DNA of 64,000 bases from Stenotrophomonas maltophilia (GCA_002363385.1 DEVL01000006.1:124001-188000), one strand, 5' to 3'. Positions 16,750-25,981 are shown, counted from the stretch's first letter. Notes: generated from the sequence alone by a model not told the origin. Translations and numbers: made by a program.

Positions 16750-17886
16750 ATGAGCACCACCACCATCGACTTCACCTCGTTCCTCAAGCTGATGGCGCAC
16801 CAGAAGGCGTCGGACCTGTTCATCACCGCGGGCATGCCGCCGGCGATCAAGGTCAACGGCAAGATTTCACCGATCACCCAGACGCCGCTGACGCCGCAGC
16901 AGAGCCGCGATCTGGTGTTGAACGTGATGACGCCGGCGCAGCGCGAAGAGTTCGAGAAGACCCACGAGTGCAATTTCGCCATCGGCCTGTCCGGTGTCGG
17001 ACGCTTCCGCGTGAGCTGCTTCTACCAGCGCAACCAGGTCGGCATGGTGCTGCGCCGGATCGAGACGCGCATTCCCACCGTGGAAGAGCTGAGCCTGCCG
17101 CCGATCATCAAGACGCTGGCGATGACCAAGCGCGGCATCATCCTGTTCGTGGGCGCGACCGGTACCGGCAAGTCCACCTCGCTGGCGGCGATGATCGGCT
17201 ACCGCAACCACAATTCGACCGGCCACATCATCACCATCGAAGACCCGATCGAGTTCGTGCACAAGCACGAGGGCTGCATCATCACCCAGCGCGAAGTGGG
17301 CATCGATACCGACAGCTGGGAAGCGGCGCTGAAGAACACCCTGCGCCAGGCGCCGGATGTGATCATGATCGGCGAGGTACGCACCCGCGAGGGCATGGAC
17401 CACGCCATCGCCTTCGCCGAAACCGGTCACCTGGTGCTGTGCACGCTGCACGCCAACAACGCCAACCAGGCGATGGACCGCATCATCAACTTCTTCCCTG
17501 AAGACCGCCGCAACCAGCTGCTGATGGATCTGTCGCTGAACCTCAAGGGCGTGGTCGCGCAGCAGCTGATTCCCTCGCCGGATGGCAAGTCGCGCAAGGT
17601 CGCGATGGAGATCATGCTGGGCACGCCGCTGGTGCAGGATTACATCCGCGACGGCGAAATCCACAAGCTCAAGGAAGTGATGAAGGATTCGGTGCAGTTG
17701 GGCATGCGGACCTTCGATCAGAGCCTGTTCGAGTTGTACCAGGCCGGCGAGATCAGCTACGAAGATGCGCTGCGTTACGCGGATTCGCAGAACGAAGTGC
17801 GCCTGCGCATCAAGCTCTCGCAGGGCGGCGATGCGCGCACGCTGTCGCAGGGGCTGGACGGGGTGGAGATTTCGGAAGTCCGCTGA
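16750..17886 (+). CDS. pilU: PilT-like accessory retraction ATPase PilU
   Basis: A 378-residue paralogue of PilT that supports high-force pilus retraction but depends on PilT. Walker A is GATGTGKST, and Asp, Walker B (DVIMIGEVRT) and His (GHLVLCTLHA) boxes are intact. The AIRNLIRE motif is replaced by PLVQDYIRDG, which distinguishes it from PilT. It has a longer C-terminal tail rich in charged residues. It ends just before an intrinsic terminator. Confidence 0.97.
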   Translation: MSTTTIDFTSFLKLMAHQKASDLFITAGMPPAIKVNGKISPITQTPLTPQQSRDLVLNVMTPAQREEFEKTHECNFAIGLSGVGRFRVSCFYQRNQVGMVLRRIETRIPTVEELSLPPIIKTLAMTKRGIILFVGATGTGKSTSLAAMIGYRNHNSTGHIITIEDPIEFVHKHEGCIITQREVGIDTDSWEAALKNTLRQAPDVIMIGEVRTREGMDHAIAFAETGHLVLCTLHANNANQAMDRIINFFPEDRRNQLLMDLSLNLKGVVAQQLIPSPDGKSRKVAMEIMLGTPLVQDYIRDGEIHKLKEVMKDSVQLGMRTFDQSLFELYQAGEISYEDALRYADSQNEVRLRIKLSQGGDARTLSQGLDGVEISEVR

Positions 17887-17910
17887 GCAACGGAGTTCCG
17901 CAGAACGTCC

Positions 17911-17942
17911 GCGGGCCGCAAAAACCTTGCGGCCCGCTTCAT
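17911..17942 (+). terminator. Intrinsic terminator after pilU
   Basis: An 11-bp perfect stem, GCGGGCCGCAA (17911-17921) with TTGCGGCCCGC (17927-17937), with a five-base loop and a short TTCATTT tail. It stands 25 bases after pilU. Confidence 0.8.
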
Positions 17943-17954
17943 TTCAGCAGCGCA

Positions 17955-18299
17955 TTGCGCTGGCTTGTACGTAAGTCAAGGAAGGATTTCGGTGGCACAG
18001 GAAACGGCGACACCTTCGTTGGCTATGGCTTGCTGGGCCGCGCCTGCGCGGTGTTGCTCGCCGTCGCGGCGTCGACAATGTTCGGTGCGCTGTTCGGTAA
18101 GCTGATGGGCACGGTCGCGATGCTGTTTGTCTTCCTGGGCTATGTGGCGATCCTGGCACCCCGGTTGGTGCTGCAGTCACGTCAGCGAAACGGCGGTGCG
18201 GTGGCCTTCGTGCTGGCGTATCAGTATCTGGAGCTGGGTCTGCTACTGGTGATCGTCATCGGCGGCATGGCCTGGGTGGTGCCGCGCTTGTTGGCGTGA
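17955..18299 (+). CDS. Small membrane protein, unknown function
   Basis: A frame of 114 codons opening with TTG at 17955. It has three hydrophobic segments (about residues 26-44, 47-66 and 85-110) and a charged N-terminus (RKSRKDFGGTGNGDT). No ATG precedes the first membrane segment; the next ATG (18078) would remove it, so the start is uncertain. The composition is protein-like but no family is recognised. It begins about 17 bases after the pilU terminator, so it would need its own promoter. Confidence 0.5.
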   Translation: MRWLVRKSRKDFGGTGNGDTFVGYGLLGRACAVLLAVAASTMFGALFGKLMGTVAMLFVFLGYVAILAPRLVLQSRQRNGGAVAFVLAYQYLELGLLLVIVIGGMAWVVPRLLA

Positions 18300-18445
18300 T
18301 CTCCACGGCCGTACGAACGGCGTTGGGACACCGGATTGATTAGCCGCGCTCATCACCGACAGCACCCGGCGCTATCCAATTCCCCCTGCCGACAGGGCTA
18401 TCGTGGCCATCCCCCATGAGGCCGGCTGACCGGCAGGAGCACCAC

Positions 18446-19429
18446 ATGCAGACACGTGAACTGGGCCGCAGCGGCCTGCGGGTTTCCGCCCTCGGGTTGG
18501 GCTGCATGGGGTTGAGCTACGGCTATGGCCCGGCCACTGACCGCACCGAGGCGATCACCCTGCTGCGCGCCGCGGTCGAGCAGGGCGTGACCTTCTTCGA
18601 TACGGCCGAAGCCTACGGACCCTTTTTCAACGAGGAGCTGCTCGGCGAGGCCTTGGCACCGGTCCGCGACCAGTTGGTGATCGCCACCAAGTTCGGCTTC
18701 AAGGACGGCCATGCCGATGCGGGCCTCGATAGCCGCCCCGAGCGCATCCGTGCGGTGGCCGAGGCCAGCCTGACGCGCCTGAAGACCGACCGCATCGATC
18801 TGTTCTACCAGCACCGTGTCGACCCGAACGTGCCGATCGAGGACGTGGCCGGTACGGTCAAGGACCTGATCGCCGAGGGCAAGGTGAAGCACTTCGGGTT
18901 GTCCGAAGCCGGTGTCGACATCATCCGCCGCGCGCATGCCGTGCAGCCGGTGGCGGCGCTGCAGAGCGAGTACTCGCTGTGGTGGCGCGAGCCGGAGCAG
19001 GCGGTACTGCCGGTGCTGGAAGAACTGGGTGTCGGCTTCGTGCCGTTCAGCCCGCTCGGCAAGGGCTTCCTGACCGGTGCGATCAACGTGGATACGCAGT
19101 TCGCTGCCGATGACTTCCGCAACAGCGTGCCGCGGTTTGCAGCCGAAGCGCGCCAGGCCAATCAGGCGCTGGTGGATCGCATCAGCGCGATTGCCGCCGA
19201 CAAGGGGGCAACACCGGCCCAGATAGCCTTGGCCTGGCTGCTGGCGCGCAAGCCGTGGATCGTGCCGATTCCCGGTACGACCAAGCTGCACCGCCTGAAG
19301 GAAAATCTGGGCGCGGTGGCCGTGGTGTTGAGTGATGCAGAGCTGCAGCAGATCGGTGCGGCGCTGGACAGCGTCGCCATCGTCGGCGATCGCTACAACG
19401 CCGAGCGGCAGAAGCTGGTCGCGCGCTGA
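18446..19429 (+). CDS. Aldo/keto reductase
   Basis: A 327-residue NADPH-dependent oxidoreductase with a TIM barrel. The catalytic residues are Asp in FFDTAEAYG (with Tyr four residues later), Lys in VIATKFGF and His in LFYQHRVDP. The C-terminal cofactor-binding region is IPGTTKLHRLKENL. It belongs to the AKR13/YajO-like group acting on aldehydes and ketones. A CAGGAG site eight bases upstream fixes the ATG at 18446 rather than 18416. Convergent with the next hydrolase gene; a GTAG element sits between them. Confidence 0.92.
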   Translation: MQTRELGRSGLRVSALGLGCMGLSYGYGPATDRTEAITLLRAAVEQGVTFFDTAEAYGPFFNEELLGEALAPVRDQLVIATKFGFKDGHADAGLDSRPERIRAVAEASLTRLKTDRIDLFYQHRVDPNVPIEDVAGTVKDLIAEGKVKHFGLSEAGVDIIRRAHAVQPVAALQSEYSLWWREPEQAVLPVLEELGVGFVPFSPLGKGFLTGAINVDTQFAADDFRNSVPRFAAEARQANQALVDRISAIAADKGATPAQIALAWLLARKPWIVPIPGTTKLHRLKENLGAVAVVLSDAELQQIGAALDSVAIVGDRYNAERQKLVAR

Positions 19430-19438
19430 GCGGGGCGG

Positions 19439-19469
19439 TGGTGCGCACGACCGACGGTCGTGCGCTACC
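19439..19469 (-). repeat. GTAG palindromic element (SMAG-like), reverse orientation
   Basis: On the minus strand, GTAGCGCACGACC-gtc-GGTCGTGCGCAC: a nearly perfect hairpin between two convergent genes. It has no U tract but could act as a bidirectional transcript end. Confidence 0.7.
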
Positions 19470-19477
19470 GGTTTGAT

Positions 19478-20299
19478 TCACCCGCGAATGAACGCCAGCA
19501 GATCTGCGTTGATCACGTCCGCATGCGTCGTACACATGCCATGCGGAAAGCCTTTGTAGATCTTCAACGTACCGTGCTTGAGGAGCTTGATCGCCAGCTC
19601 CGCCGAATCGGCGATCGGCACGATCTGATCATCATCGCCATGCATCACGAGCACCGGTACGTCGATCTTTTTCAGGTCGTCGGTGAAGTCGGTTTCCGAG
19701 AAGGCCTTGATGCAGTCGTAGTGCGCGTTGATCGCGCCCATCATGCCTTGCCGCCACCAGTTGTCCACGATGCCCTGCTGCGGGGGCGTGCCCTCGCGGT
19801 TGAAGCCGTAGAAGGGAATCGGCACGTCGCGGTAGAACGCCGCACGGCCCGCGACCAGTGCCTGGCGGAAGCCATCGAAGACCTCCTTCGGCGTGCCGCC
19901 CGGGTTGGCCTCGCTTTTGACCATGATCGGCGGCACCGCGCCGATCAGCACCGCCTTGGCCACGCGTCCGGGTTTGGCCTGCGCCACGTAATGGGCGACT
20001 TCGCCACCGCCGGTGGAATGGCCGATGTGGATCGCATCGCGCAGGTCCAGGTGATCTGCCAGTGCATTGACGTCGGCGGCGTAGGTGTCCATCTCATGCC
20101 CGCCGCTGGTCTGCGAGGAGCGGCCATGGCCGCGGCGGTCGTGCGCGATCACGCGGTAGCCCTGCAGCAGGAAGAACTGCAGCTGGGTGTCCCAGTCGTC
20201 GGCGCTGAGCGGCCAGCCGTGATGGAACACGAGGGGCTGACCCTTGCCCCAGTCTTTGTAGAAGATCTCGGTCTTGTCGGCGGTGGTGACGTAGGGCAT
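19478..20299 (-). CDS. Alpha/beta hydrolase of the non-heme chloroperoxidase/arylesterase type
   Basis: A 273-residue soluble enzyme with the cofactor-free haloperoxidase fold. The oxyanion region is FHHGWPLSADDW, the strand-order signature HDRRGHGRS, the nucleophile GHSTGG (Ser95), the acid HGDDDQIVP (Asp224) and the base in GFPHGM (His253). Proteins of this group are mostly esterases that also show perhydrolase activity in acetate. The physiological substrate is unknown. The length is typical of the family and the gene stands alone. Confidence 0.9.
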   Translation of the reverse strand: MPYVTTADKTEIFYKDWGKGQPLVFHHGWPLSADDWDTQLQFFLLQGYRVIAHDRRGHGRSSQTSGGHEMDTYAADVNALADHLDLRDAIHIGHSTGGGEVAHYVAQAKPGRVAKAVLIGAVPPIMVKSEANPGGTPKEVFDGFRQALVAGRAAFYRDVPIPFYGFNREGTPPQQGIVDNWWRQGMMGAINAHYDCIKAFSETDFTDDLKKIDVPVLVMHGDDDQIVPIADSAELAIKLLKHGTLKIYKGFPHGMCTTHADVINADLLAFIRG

Positions 20300-20497
20300 G
20301 GCTCGGAACTCCTGAGGGAGGGAGGGGCACAGCGGGGGTACCTGTGCATGCTGCGTCTAGAGGGTGTTCAGCCGGGATGAAAAGCAGATGTCGGTTTGGC
20401 GTCCCGGGCGACCAGACGGGGGGCCTGAATCAATCTCCCCAGCAACTGTCACGCCGATCGTGTCTAATACCGCTCCCCACGTCACACCCCCACCCCC

Positions 20498-21205
20498 ATG
20501 TCCCTTGATTCCCATGGCCCGGCGCCGTGCGACGACGCTGACGGCCACCTGGTCACCGCAGGCCCGCTGACCCCGCCTCCGGACAGTGCCGGCACCGTGG
20601 CCGACGAGAAGGCGCTGCGCCATTCCGTGGCCGAGGACGTGCAGGGCATGGTCCTGGCGACCCTGGTCGCCTCGCTCGGCCTGGCGATCTTCGCCAAGGG
20701 TGGGCTGATGATCGGCGGCATGGCCGGGCTGGCCTTCCTGGCCCACTACACCTTCGGCTGGAACTTCGGCCTGGTGTTCGTCCTGGTCAACCTGCCGTTC
20801 TACTGGGTGGCCGTGCGCCGCATGGGCTGGGAATTCACCCTGAAGACCTTCGCGGCGGTCACTGCGTGCGGCGTGCTGACCGACCTGCTGCCGCGCTGGG
20901 CCGATTTCGCCCATATGAGCTCGCTGTACTCGGCCATCGTTGGCGGGGCGCTGGCCGGCCTGGGCATCCTGTTCTACATCCGCCACCGGGCCAGCCTAGG
21001 CGGCATCGGCATCCTGGCGGTGTACCTGCAGCGCACCCGTGGCTGGAGCGCCGGCAAGGTGCAGATGTCGTTCGACACGCTGCTGATGTGCGTGGCGTTC
21101 TCGGTGCTGTCCCCGTCGAAGGTGATGTACTCGGCGATCGGTGCGGTGGTGCTCAGCCTGGTGCTGATGTTCAACCACCGCCCGGGCCGCTACATGGGCG
21201 TCTGA
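20498..21205 (+). CDS. YitT-family membrane protein
   Basis: A 235-residue inner-membrane protein of the YitT (DUF161) family. A cytosolic, Pro/Asp-rich N-terminus of about 45 residues is followed by five to six membrane segments. The family signature is the repeated GG(I/M) turn (GGLMIGGMAG, then SLGGIGILAVYLQR) and GWSAGKVQMSFD. Function is not established in the family. Convergent with the periplasmic protein gene downstream, with only six bases between stops. Confidence 0.85.
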   Translation: MSLDSHGPAPCDDADGHLVTAGPLTPPPDSAGTVADEKALRHSVAEDVQGMVLATLVASLGLAIFAKGGLMIGGMAGLAFLAHYTFGWNFGLVFVLVNLPFYWVAVRRMGWEFTLKTFAAVTACGVLTDLLPRWADFAHMSSLYSAIVGGALAGLGILFYIRHRASLGGIGILAVYLQRTRGWSAGKVQMSFDTLLMCVAFSVLSPSKVMYSAIGAVVLSLVLMFNHRPGRYMGV

Positions 21206-21211
21206 CGCCCG

Positions 21212-22351
21212 CTACTCGCCCTGCGGTGGCACCGGCACGACGGTCACGCCGGAGACCCAGCGGCGGCTGCGCAGGTCCAATGTGGCCACTTGTTCACCCG
21301 GGCCGCGGTACAGCCACAGCTGGCAGCACAGGGCATGGTCGCCGGCATAGCTGCTGCGCAGGGCGATGAGCGTGGCGCTGTAACACTGTTTCCCTGAGCG
21401 GATCACGGTGTCGGCGGCGGTATCGAAGGTGTAGCTGCCGGCGCCGCGCCACGGCCAGATCTCGGCCTCGCCCGGATCGGTGCCGGGTGGCACCGGGCAA
21501 CGCGCCTGTTCGTCGCCAAAGTGCGCCACCCCGTCGCCATCGAGGGTCAGCGCGGCCAGCAGGCGGTCGATGTGCTTGAGCAGGCGCCGGTCGGCCGCGA
21601 TTGCGGTGGCGTTCGCGTCCAGCGGTTCGCCGTCGACATGCATCACCGGATTGGCCAGCCGATGCTCGCGGCCATAGCGCACCTTCAACTGTACCGTGGG
21701 GCTGCGCTCGCGGGGATCGGCCGACAACGGCCGGTTCAGCAGCAGGGAATCGCCGTAGTAGTCGCCATCGCGGTAGGCGGTGTAGCTGACCCCGTCGATG
21801 CGCAGCCAGTACAGGCCCTGATCACTGCCACGCCCGCTGAGGCCGTACTGGCCCTGCGCCCAGGGGCGTTGCGGATCCAAAGAGATCGGCACCACGAAGC
21901 CGTGCTGCGGATCCCGCCGCAGCATGTCCACCTGCGTGTACAGTCCGGTGCCGCCGCTGTAGGCGCTCTGCACCAGGTCACGCTGGCCGTCGCCATCCAG
22001 ATCAAGCAGGGAAAGCGACAGCTCGCCCATCTCCACCGGCACGGTGTGCTGGGCATCGGTCCCGCGCAGGTAGCGGGTCACCGCGTCCCAGTCCGCCGGG
22101 GTGACGTTGGCCGGGCGCACCAGCGCGGGCAACGGCGCATCACTGTCGCCGGCCACCGGGATCTGCAGGTCGATGCCGGTCTCGTCGCGGTAGCGGGCCA
22201 GCACGGTATCGATCGGGGCCGGGTCGTCGCCCGGCACCGCAGCGATCTCCGCGCGCAGGCGCTCCAGCACGCCGTCCAGATCGCTGGCGGCCGCCAGCGG
22301 GGGCAGACTCAGGGCAGCGAGCAGCGCAGCCCGCACTACCGGGTGCGTCAC
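21212..22351 (-). CDS. Periplasmic protein with Asp/Gly-rich calcium-type loops, unknown function
   Basis: A 379-residue exported protein with a clear signal peptide (1-22, ending LAAAS). The mature part is beta-rich and contains LLDLDGDGQRDLV and LTLDGDGVAHFGD, which match the DxDGDG loops of FG-GAP/EF-type calcium sites, so calcium binding is plausible. Two Cys (CPVPP, QCYSA) and CC in DHALCCQLW may form disulfides. I do not recognise a named family. It overlaps tag by four bases (ATGA) and is co-transcribed with it. Confidence 0.75.
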   Translation of the reverse strand: MTHPVVRAALLAALSLPPLAAASDLDGVLERLRAEIAAVPGDDPAPIDTVLARYRDETGIDLQIPVAGDSDAPLPALVRPANVTPADWDAVTRYLRGTDAQHTVPVEMGELSLSLLDLDGDGQRDLVQSAYSGGTGLYTQVDMLRRDPQHGFVVPISLDPQRPWAQGQYGLSGRGSDQGLYWLRIDGVSYTAYRDGDYYGDSLLLNRPLSADPRERSPTVQLKVRYGREHRLANPVMHVDGEPLDANATAIAADRRLLKHIDRLLAALTLDGDGVAHFGDEQARCPVPPGTDPGEAEIWPWRGAGSYTFDTAADTVIRSGKQCYSATLIALRSSYAGDHALCCQLWLYRGPGEQVATLDLRSRRWVSGVTVVPVPPQGE

Positions 22352-22884
22352 GTCTGGCGCCAGGCAGGCTTGAGGGTGTCGATACGCTTGAACACCGGGC
22401 AGTCCGGGCTGTGCGCGCCGGGCAGGTAGCCCAGGCTCATCAGGAACTCGCCGGTGATCTCCCCGCCGGTGAAGCGGAAGGTCTTCTTGAACAGCTTCAC
22501 CCAGGCCGCCTTGTCCAGTGGATGGTGGGCATCCAGCCAGGCAACGAAGCTGCCGTGGCTGGCCCGCAGCTGCTGGATCACCTGGGCGTTGTGGACCGCC
22601 GCGTGCACCTTGAGCCGGTTGCGGATGATCCGCGCATCGTTGAGCAGGCGCTCGATGTCGCGCTCGCCATAGGCGGCCACCGTGTCCACGTCGAAACCGT
22701 CGTAGGCGGCGCGGAAGCCCTCACGCTTCTTCAGGATGGTTTCCCAGCTCAGGCCGGCCTGGTTGATCTCCAGGATCAGGCGCTCGAACAGTTCGCGCTC
22801 CTCACGCTGCGGGAAGCCGTACTCGTGGTCATGGTAGTGGCCGTGGACCGGATGACCGGGGGCGATGAGGCAGTAACCGGACAC
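22348..22884 (-). CDS. tag: DNA-3-methyladenine glycosylase I (Tag)
   Basis: A 178-residue helix-hairpin-helix glycosylase that removes 3-methyladenine from DNA. The N-terminal zinc residues are Cys5 and His18 (HYHDHEYG), the C-terminal pair lies in HSPDCPVF. The catalytic-pocket block INQAGLSWETIL with Glu and Trp is intact, as is the HhH region NDARIIRNRLKV. The start is a GTG at 22884, six bases after a perfect AAGGAG; an upstream ATG at 22929 lacks a site and adds residues not in the family. Overlaps the following periplasmic protein gene. Confidence 0.94.
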   Translation of the reverse strand: MSGYCLIAPGHPVHGHYHDHEYGFPQREERELFERLILEINQAGLSWETILKKREGFRAAYDGFDVDTVAAYGERDIERLLNDARIIRNRLKVHAAVHNAQVIQQLRASHGSFVAWLDAHHPLDKAAWVKLFKKTFRFTGGEITGEFLMSLGYLPGAHSPDCPVFKRIDTLKPAWRQT

Positions 22885-22993
22885 GTGCAGCTCCTTGCGA
22901 TGGCGGATCAGGCAGGCGGGCCGGAGCACGCATGCAGGGCTGCATTATGTCAGCGCGAAAGCGCACATCACGGCCAGCGGCTAGAATGGGGCC

Positions 22994-23560
22994 ATGTCTG
23001 AACTGTCCACTTCGCTTGCCCACCATCTGCTGGTCGCGCTGCCGTCGCTGACCGACCCGACCTTTGCCCGTACCGTGGCGCTGATCTGCCAGCACGACGA
23101 AAACGGCGCGATGGGTGTGCTGGTCAACCAGCCCTCCGAGTACACCCTCGGCGAGGTGCTGGCCCAGATGGAGATCACGACCACCAGCGACACCCTGCGC
23201 AGCCAGGTCGTGCTCAACGGTGGCCCGGTGCACCCCGAGCGCGGCTTCGTGATCCATGACGATGCACGCGATTGGGATTCCAGCCTGGCCGTGGGCGAAG
23301 GCGTGTTCCTCACCACCTCGCGCGACATCCTCGAAGCGATGGCCCGTGGCGAAGGCCCGCGCAATGCGCTGGTCACCCTGGGCTGTGCCGGCTGGAGCGA
23401 AGGGCAACTGGAAACCGAACTGGCCGAGAACAGCTGGCTGGCCGTGCCGGCCGATGCCGAGCTGCTGTTCAGCACCCCGTTCGACGAGCGATGGCAGGGC
23501 GCGGCCGCGCGTATCGGCGTGGACCTGTTCCGCCTGACCGATTACAGCGGCCATGTCTGA
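22994..23560 (+). CDS. YqgE/AlgH family protein (UPF0301)
   Basis: A 188-residue cytosolic protein of the YqgE/AlgH family. Conserved blocks: HHLLVALPSLTDPTFARTV near the N-terminus, GAMGVLVNQPSEYTLGEVL, LNGGPVHPERGFVIHD and LVTLGCAGWSEGQLE. The biochemical role is unknown; algH influences alginate in Pseudomonas. Its gene overlaps ruvX by eight bases. The order yqgE-ruvX-pyrB is conserved in gammaproteobacteria. Confidence 0.94.
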   Translation: MSELSTSLAHHLLVALPSLTDPTFARTVALICQHDENGAMGVLVNQPSEYTLGEVLAQMEITTTSDTLRSQVVLNGGPVHPERGFVIHDDARDWDSSLAVGEGVFLTTSRDILEAMARGEGPRNALVTLGCAGWSEGQLETELAENSWLAVPADAELLFSTPFDERWQGAAARIGVDLFRLTDYSGHV

Positions 23561-24050
23561 GCCGGCCGCGCCAGCGCCCGCTGCGGCCACGCCGCCTTCC
23601 ATCCGCCGCGACGGCACCGTGCTCGGTTTCGATGTCGGCTCGCGCCGCATCGGCGTGGCCATCGGCAGCTCGTTCGGCACCCATGCGCGCGCGATCGCGG
23701 TGGTCGATGTCCACGGCAATGGCCCGGACTGGACCGCGGTCGAGCGCCTGATCAAAGAGTGGCGCCCGGACGGGCTGGTGGTCGGAGACCCGCTGACCCT
23801 GGACGGCCAGGACCAGCCCAACCGCAAGCGTGCGCAGGGCTTTGCCCGCCAGCTGCGGGAACGCTTCAAACTGCCGGTGGTGCTGGTCGACGAGCGCTCC
23901 AGCTCGGTCGAGGCCGCACGCCGGTTCGCGGTCGAGCGTGCCGAAGGCCGCAAACGCCGCCGCGATGCCGCTGCACTTGATGCGGTGGCAGCGGCGGTGA
24001 TCATCGAACGCTGGCTCTCCTCCCCGGATGACGCCACCCCCGTTTCCTGA
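23553..24050 (+). CDS. ruvX: RuvX (YqgF), RNase H-fold nuclease
   Basis: A 165-residue protein of the YqgF family, needed for processing the 5' end of pre-16S rRNA and also called putative Holliday junction resolvase. The RNase H-fold motifs are GFDVGSRRIGVA (first Asp), GDPLTLDGQ, VDERSSSVEA (Glu) and DAVAAAVIIERWL (last Asp). An N-terminal Ala/Pro-rich extension of about 20 residues is longer than usual. Translation is probably coupled to yqgE by the eight-base overlap. Confidence 0.93.
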   Translation: MSEPAAPAPAAATPPSIRRDGTVLGFDVGSRRIGVAIGSSFGTHARAIAVVDVHGNGPDWTAVERLIKEWRPDGLVVGDPLTLDGQDQPNRKRAQGFARQLRERFKLPVVLVDERSSSVEAARRFAVERAEGRKRRRDAAALDAVAAAVIIERWLSSPDDATPVS

Positions 24051-24066
24051 CCCTCAGACCCTGCCC

Positions 24067-25017
24067 ATGACCGCCTCGCAACTCGATTCCGATGGACGCC
24101 TGCGCCACCTGCTGACCCTGGAAGGTCTGCCCCGCGAAACCCTGCTGCAACTGCTCGACCGCGCTGGCCAGATCCGCGATGCGGCCGTTGGCCGGGTCGG
24201 CAACAAGCGTCACGTGCTCGGTGGCTCGGCGGTCTGCACGCTGTTCTTCGAACCGTCCACGCGCACGCGCAGCTCGTTCCAGCTGGCCGCGCAGCGGCTG
24301 GGCGCGGACGTGCTGAACTTCGATGCGTCCACGTCCTCCACCCGCAAGGGCGAGACCGCCTGCGACACGCTGAAGAACCTGGAAGCGATGGGGGTGCGCG
24401 GCTTCGTGGTGCGGCATCCCGATGATGGCGCGGTGGCGGCGCTGGCCGCGGCGGCGGGCGAGGGCACGGCCCTGGTCAACGCCGGTGACGGCCGCAGCTC
24501 GCACCCGACCCAGGGCCTGCTGGACATGCTGACCCTGCGCCAGGCCAAGGGCAGCGATTTCTCGAAGATGAAGGTCATCATCGTCGGCGACGTGAAGCAC
24601 TCGCGCGTGGCCCGCACCGACCTGCATGCCCTGCGCACGCTGGGCGTCGGCGAGATCCGCGTGTGCGGCCCGCAATCGCTGCTGCCGGACGATGACACCC
24701 TCAAGGGCTGCATCGTCGGCGATGATTTCGACGCCATGCTGGAAGGCGCCGATGCGCTGATGATGCTGCGTCTGCAGCGCGAGCGCATGGAAGAAGGACT
24801 GGTGCCTTCGCTGGAGCAGTACCACGCACAGTACGGCCTGGATGCCACCCGCCTGAAGCGTGCCGGCACCGATGCCGCCGTGCTGCACCCGGGCCCGATC
24901 AACCGCGGCGTGGAAGTCACCGACGAAGTGGCCGACGGCCCGCAGTCGTGGGTGCTGCGCCAGGTCGCCAACGGCGTCGCCGTGCGCATGGCGGTGTTGG
25001 AAACGTTGCTGGGGTAA
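24067..25017 (+). CDS. pyrB: Aspartate carbamoyltransferase catalytic subunit
   Basis: A 316-residue enzyme that joins carbamoyl phosphate and aspartate in the committed step of pyrimidine synthesis. Signature residues: the carbamoyl phosphate loop STRTRSSF (64-71), the Lys loop in SSTRKGETACDT, HPTQGLLD, and the C-terminal LHPGPINRGVE. No pyrI or pyrC-like partner lies next to it, so it is likely a form without the standard regulatory subunit. The ATG at 24067 matches the family N-terminus; an in-frame ATG at 24028 inside ruvX is less likely. It ends before a GTAG dimer. Confidence 0.95.
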   Translation: MTASQLDSDGRLRHLLTLEGLPRETLLQLLDRAGQIRDAAVGRVGNKRHVLGGSAVCTLFFEPSTRTRSSFQLAAQRLGADVLNFDASTSSTRKGETACDTLKNLEAMGVRGFVVRHPDDGAVAALAAAAGEGTALVNAGDGRSSHPTQGLLDMLTLRQAKGSDFSKMKVIIVGDVKHSRVARTDLHALRTLGVGEIRVCGPQSLLPDDDTLKGCIVGDDFDAMLEGADALMMLRLQRERMEEGLVPSLEQYHAQYGLDATRLKRAGTDAAVLHPGPINRGVEVTDEVADGPQSWVLRQVANGVAVRMAVLETLLG

Positions 25018-25033
25018 GCGCCCGTTCAACACG

Positions 25034-25095
25034 GTAGGCATCGACTGTTGGTCGATGCGTGCACTTGCTCGTACCCACCAACGGTGGGTACCTAC
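25034..25095. repeat. Head-to-head pair of GTAG palindromes (SMAG dimer)
   Basis: Left arm: GTAG (25034-25037) then GCATCGAC-tgttg-GTCGATGC. Right arm: GTACCCACC-aac-GGTGGGTAC then CTAC (25092-25095). The two hairpins point at each other with GTAG at both outer ends. The pair lies between convergent pyrB and the lipoprotein esterase and could form one long cruciform at the end of both messages. Confidence 0.8.
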
Positions 25096-25113
25096 CGCTG
25101 TCCCATCAGCCGA

Positions 25114-25914
25114 TCATCGCTTCTGCGCGAACATCCACGCCCACATCGCGTCGTCCGCATACGTGGCGTCCCAGGCGTTGTGGTTGCCCTCGGGGTACTC
25201 GGTGTAACGCACGTCCCTCGCGCCGGCCTGCTGGAAGGCGGCGTGCAGTTTGCGGTCGTCCCCCGGCGGCACCACGTCGTCCAGCGCGCCATGGAACATC
25301 CAGATCGGGACGTTGCGCAGTCGCTGGGCAATGGCGGCGTACGGGTCGCTCTGGCCGGCCACGGCCGCCACCTGCAGGTCCGGGCGACTCTGGTGCGGGG
25401 ACAGCACCGCGCCGCAGACCGGCACGATGGCGGCAAAGCGGGTCGGTTCGGCCAGCGCGATGTTCCAACTGCCATAGCCGCCCATCGACATCCCGGTCAG
25501 GTACTGCCGCTGCGGGTCGGCACCGAATTCGGCAATCGCCGCATCCAGTGCGGCCAGCGCGATGCGGTTGTTCTCGCCCGACCATTCCTGGTCATCCGGG
25601 GTCTGCGGCAACACGACCAGCGCGGGGAAGGTGGTGGCGTGCTGGCGCAGGTAGGGCCCCAGCCCGGCCTGGGTCTGGCGGCGGCCGTCGCGGCCACGCT
25701 CACCGGAGCCATGCAGGAACAGAACGACCGGCAATTCGCCGCGGGAGGCGGCGGCATTGCGCGGTACGAACACCTGGTAATACGCGGTGTGGCCATCCAC
25801 CTTGACCGCACGGCCGACGAACTGGCCACCGGAGGCCGCCGGGGTGCTTGCGCAGCCGGCCACCGTCATCATCGCCACCGCCCACAGCAGCCATCCACCC
25901 CAGCGTCGCGCCAT
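25114..25914 (-). CDS. Exported esterase lipoprotein (PHB-depolymerase/feruloyl esterase-like)
   Basis: A 266-residue lipoprotein: the lipobox TVAGC puts the lipidated Cys at residue 21. The hydrolase core shows VVLFLHGSGERGRDG, the nucleophile GMSMGGYGSW (Ser143), the acid HGALDDVVPP and the base in YPEGNHNAWD. This combination is typical of carbohydrate esterase family 1 and related exported esterases that remove acyl groups from polysaccharides or act on polyesters. The substrate is unknown. The gene is monocistronic. Confidence 0.85.
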   Translation of the reverse strand: MARRWGGWLLWAVAMMTVAGCASTPAASGGQFVGRAVKVDGHTAYYQVFVPRNAAASRGELPVVLFLHGSGERGRDGRRQTQAGLGPYLRQHATTFPALVVLPQTPDDQEWSGENNRIALAALDAAIAEFGADPQRQYLTGMSMGGYGSWNIALAEPTRFAAIVPVCGAVLSPHQSRPDLQVAAVAGQSDPYAAIAQRLRNVPIWMFHGALDDVVPPGDDRKLHAAFQQAGARDVRYTEYPEGNHNAWDATYADDAMWAWMFAQKR

Positions 25915-25981
25915 TGTCGTGCCCTGATTGAAATCGTTTTCAGTCTAGGCCCGGTCGCGCCCCGGAGCATCTTGCAGTGCA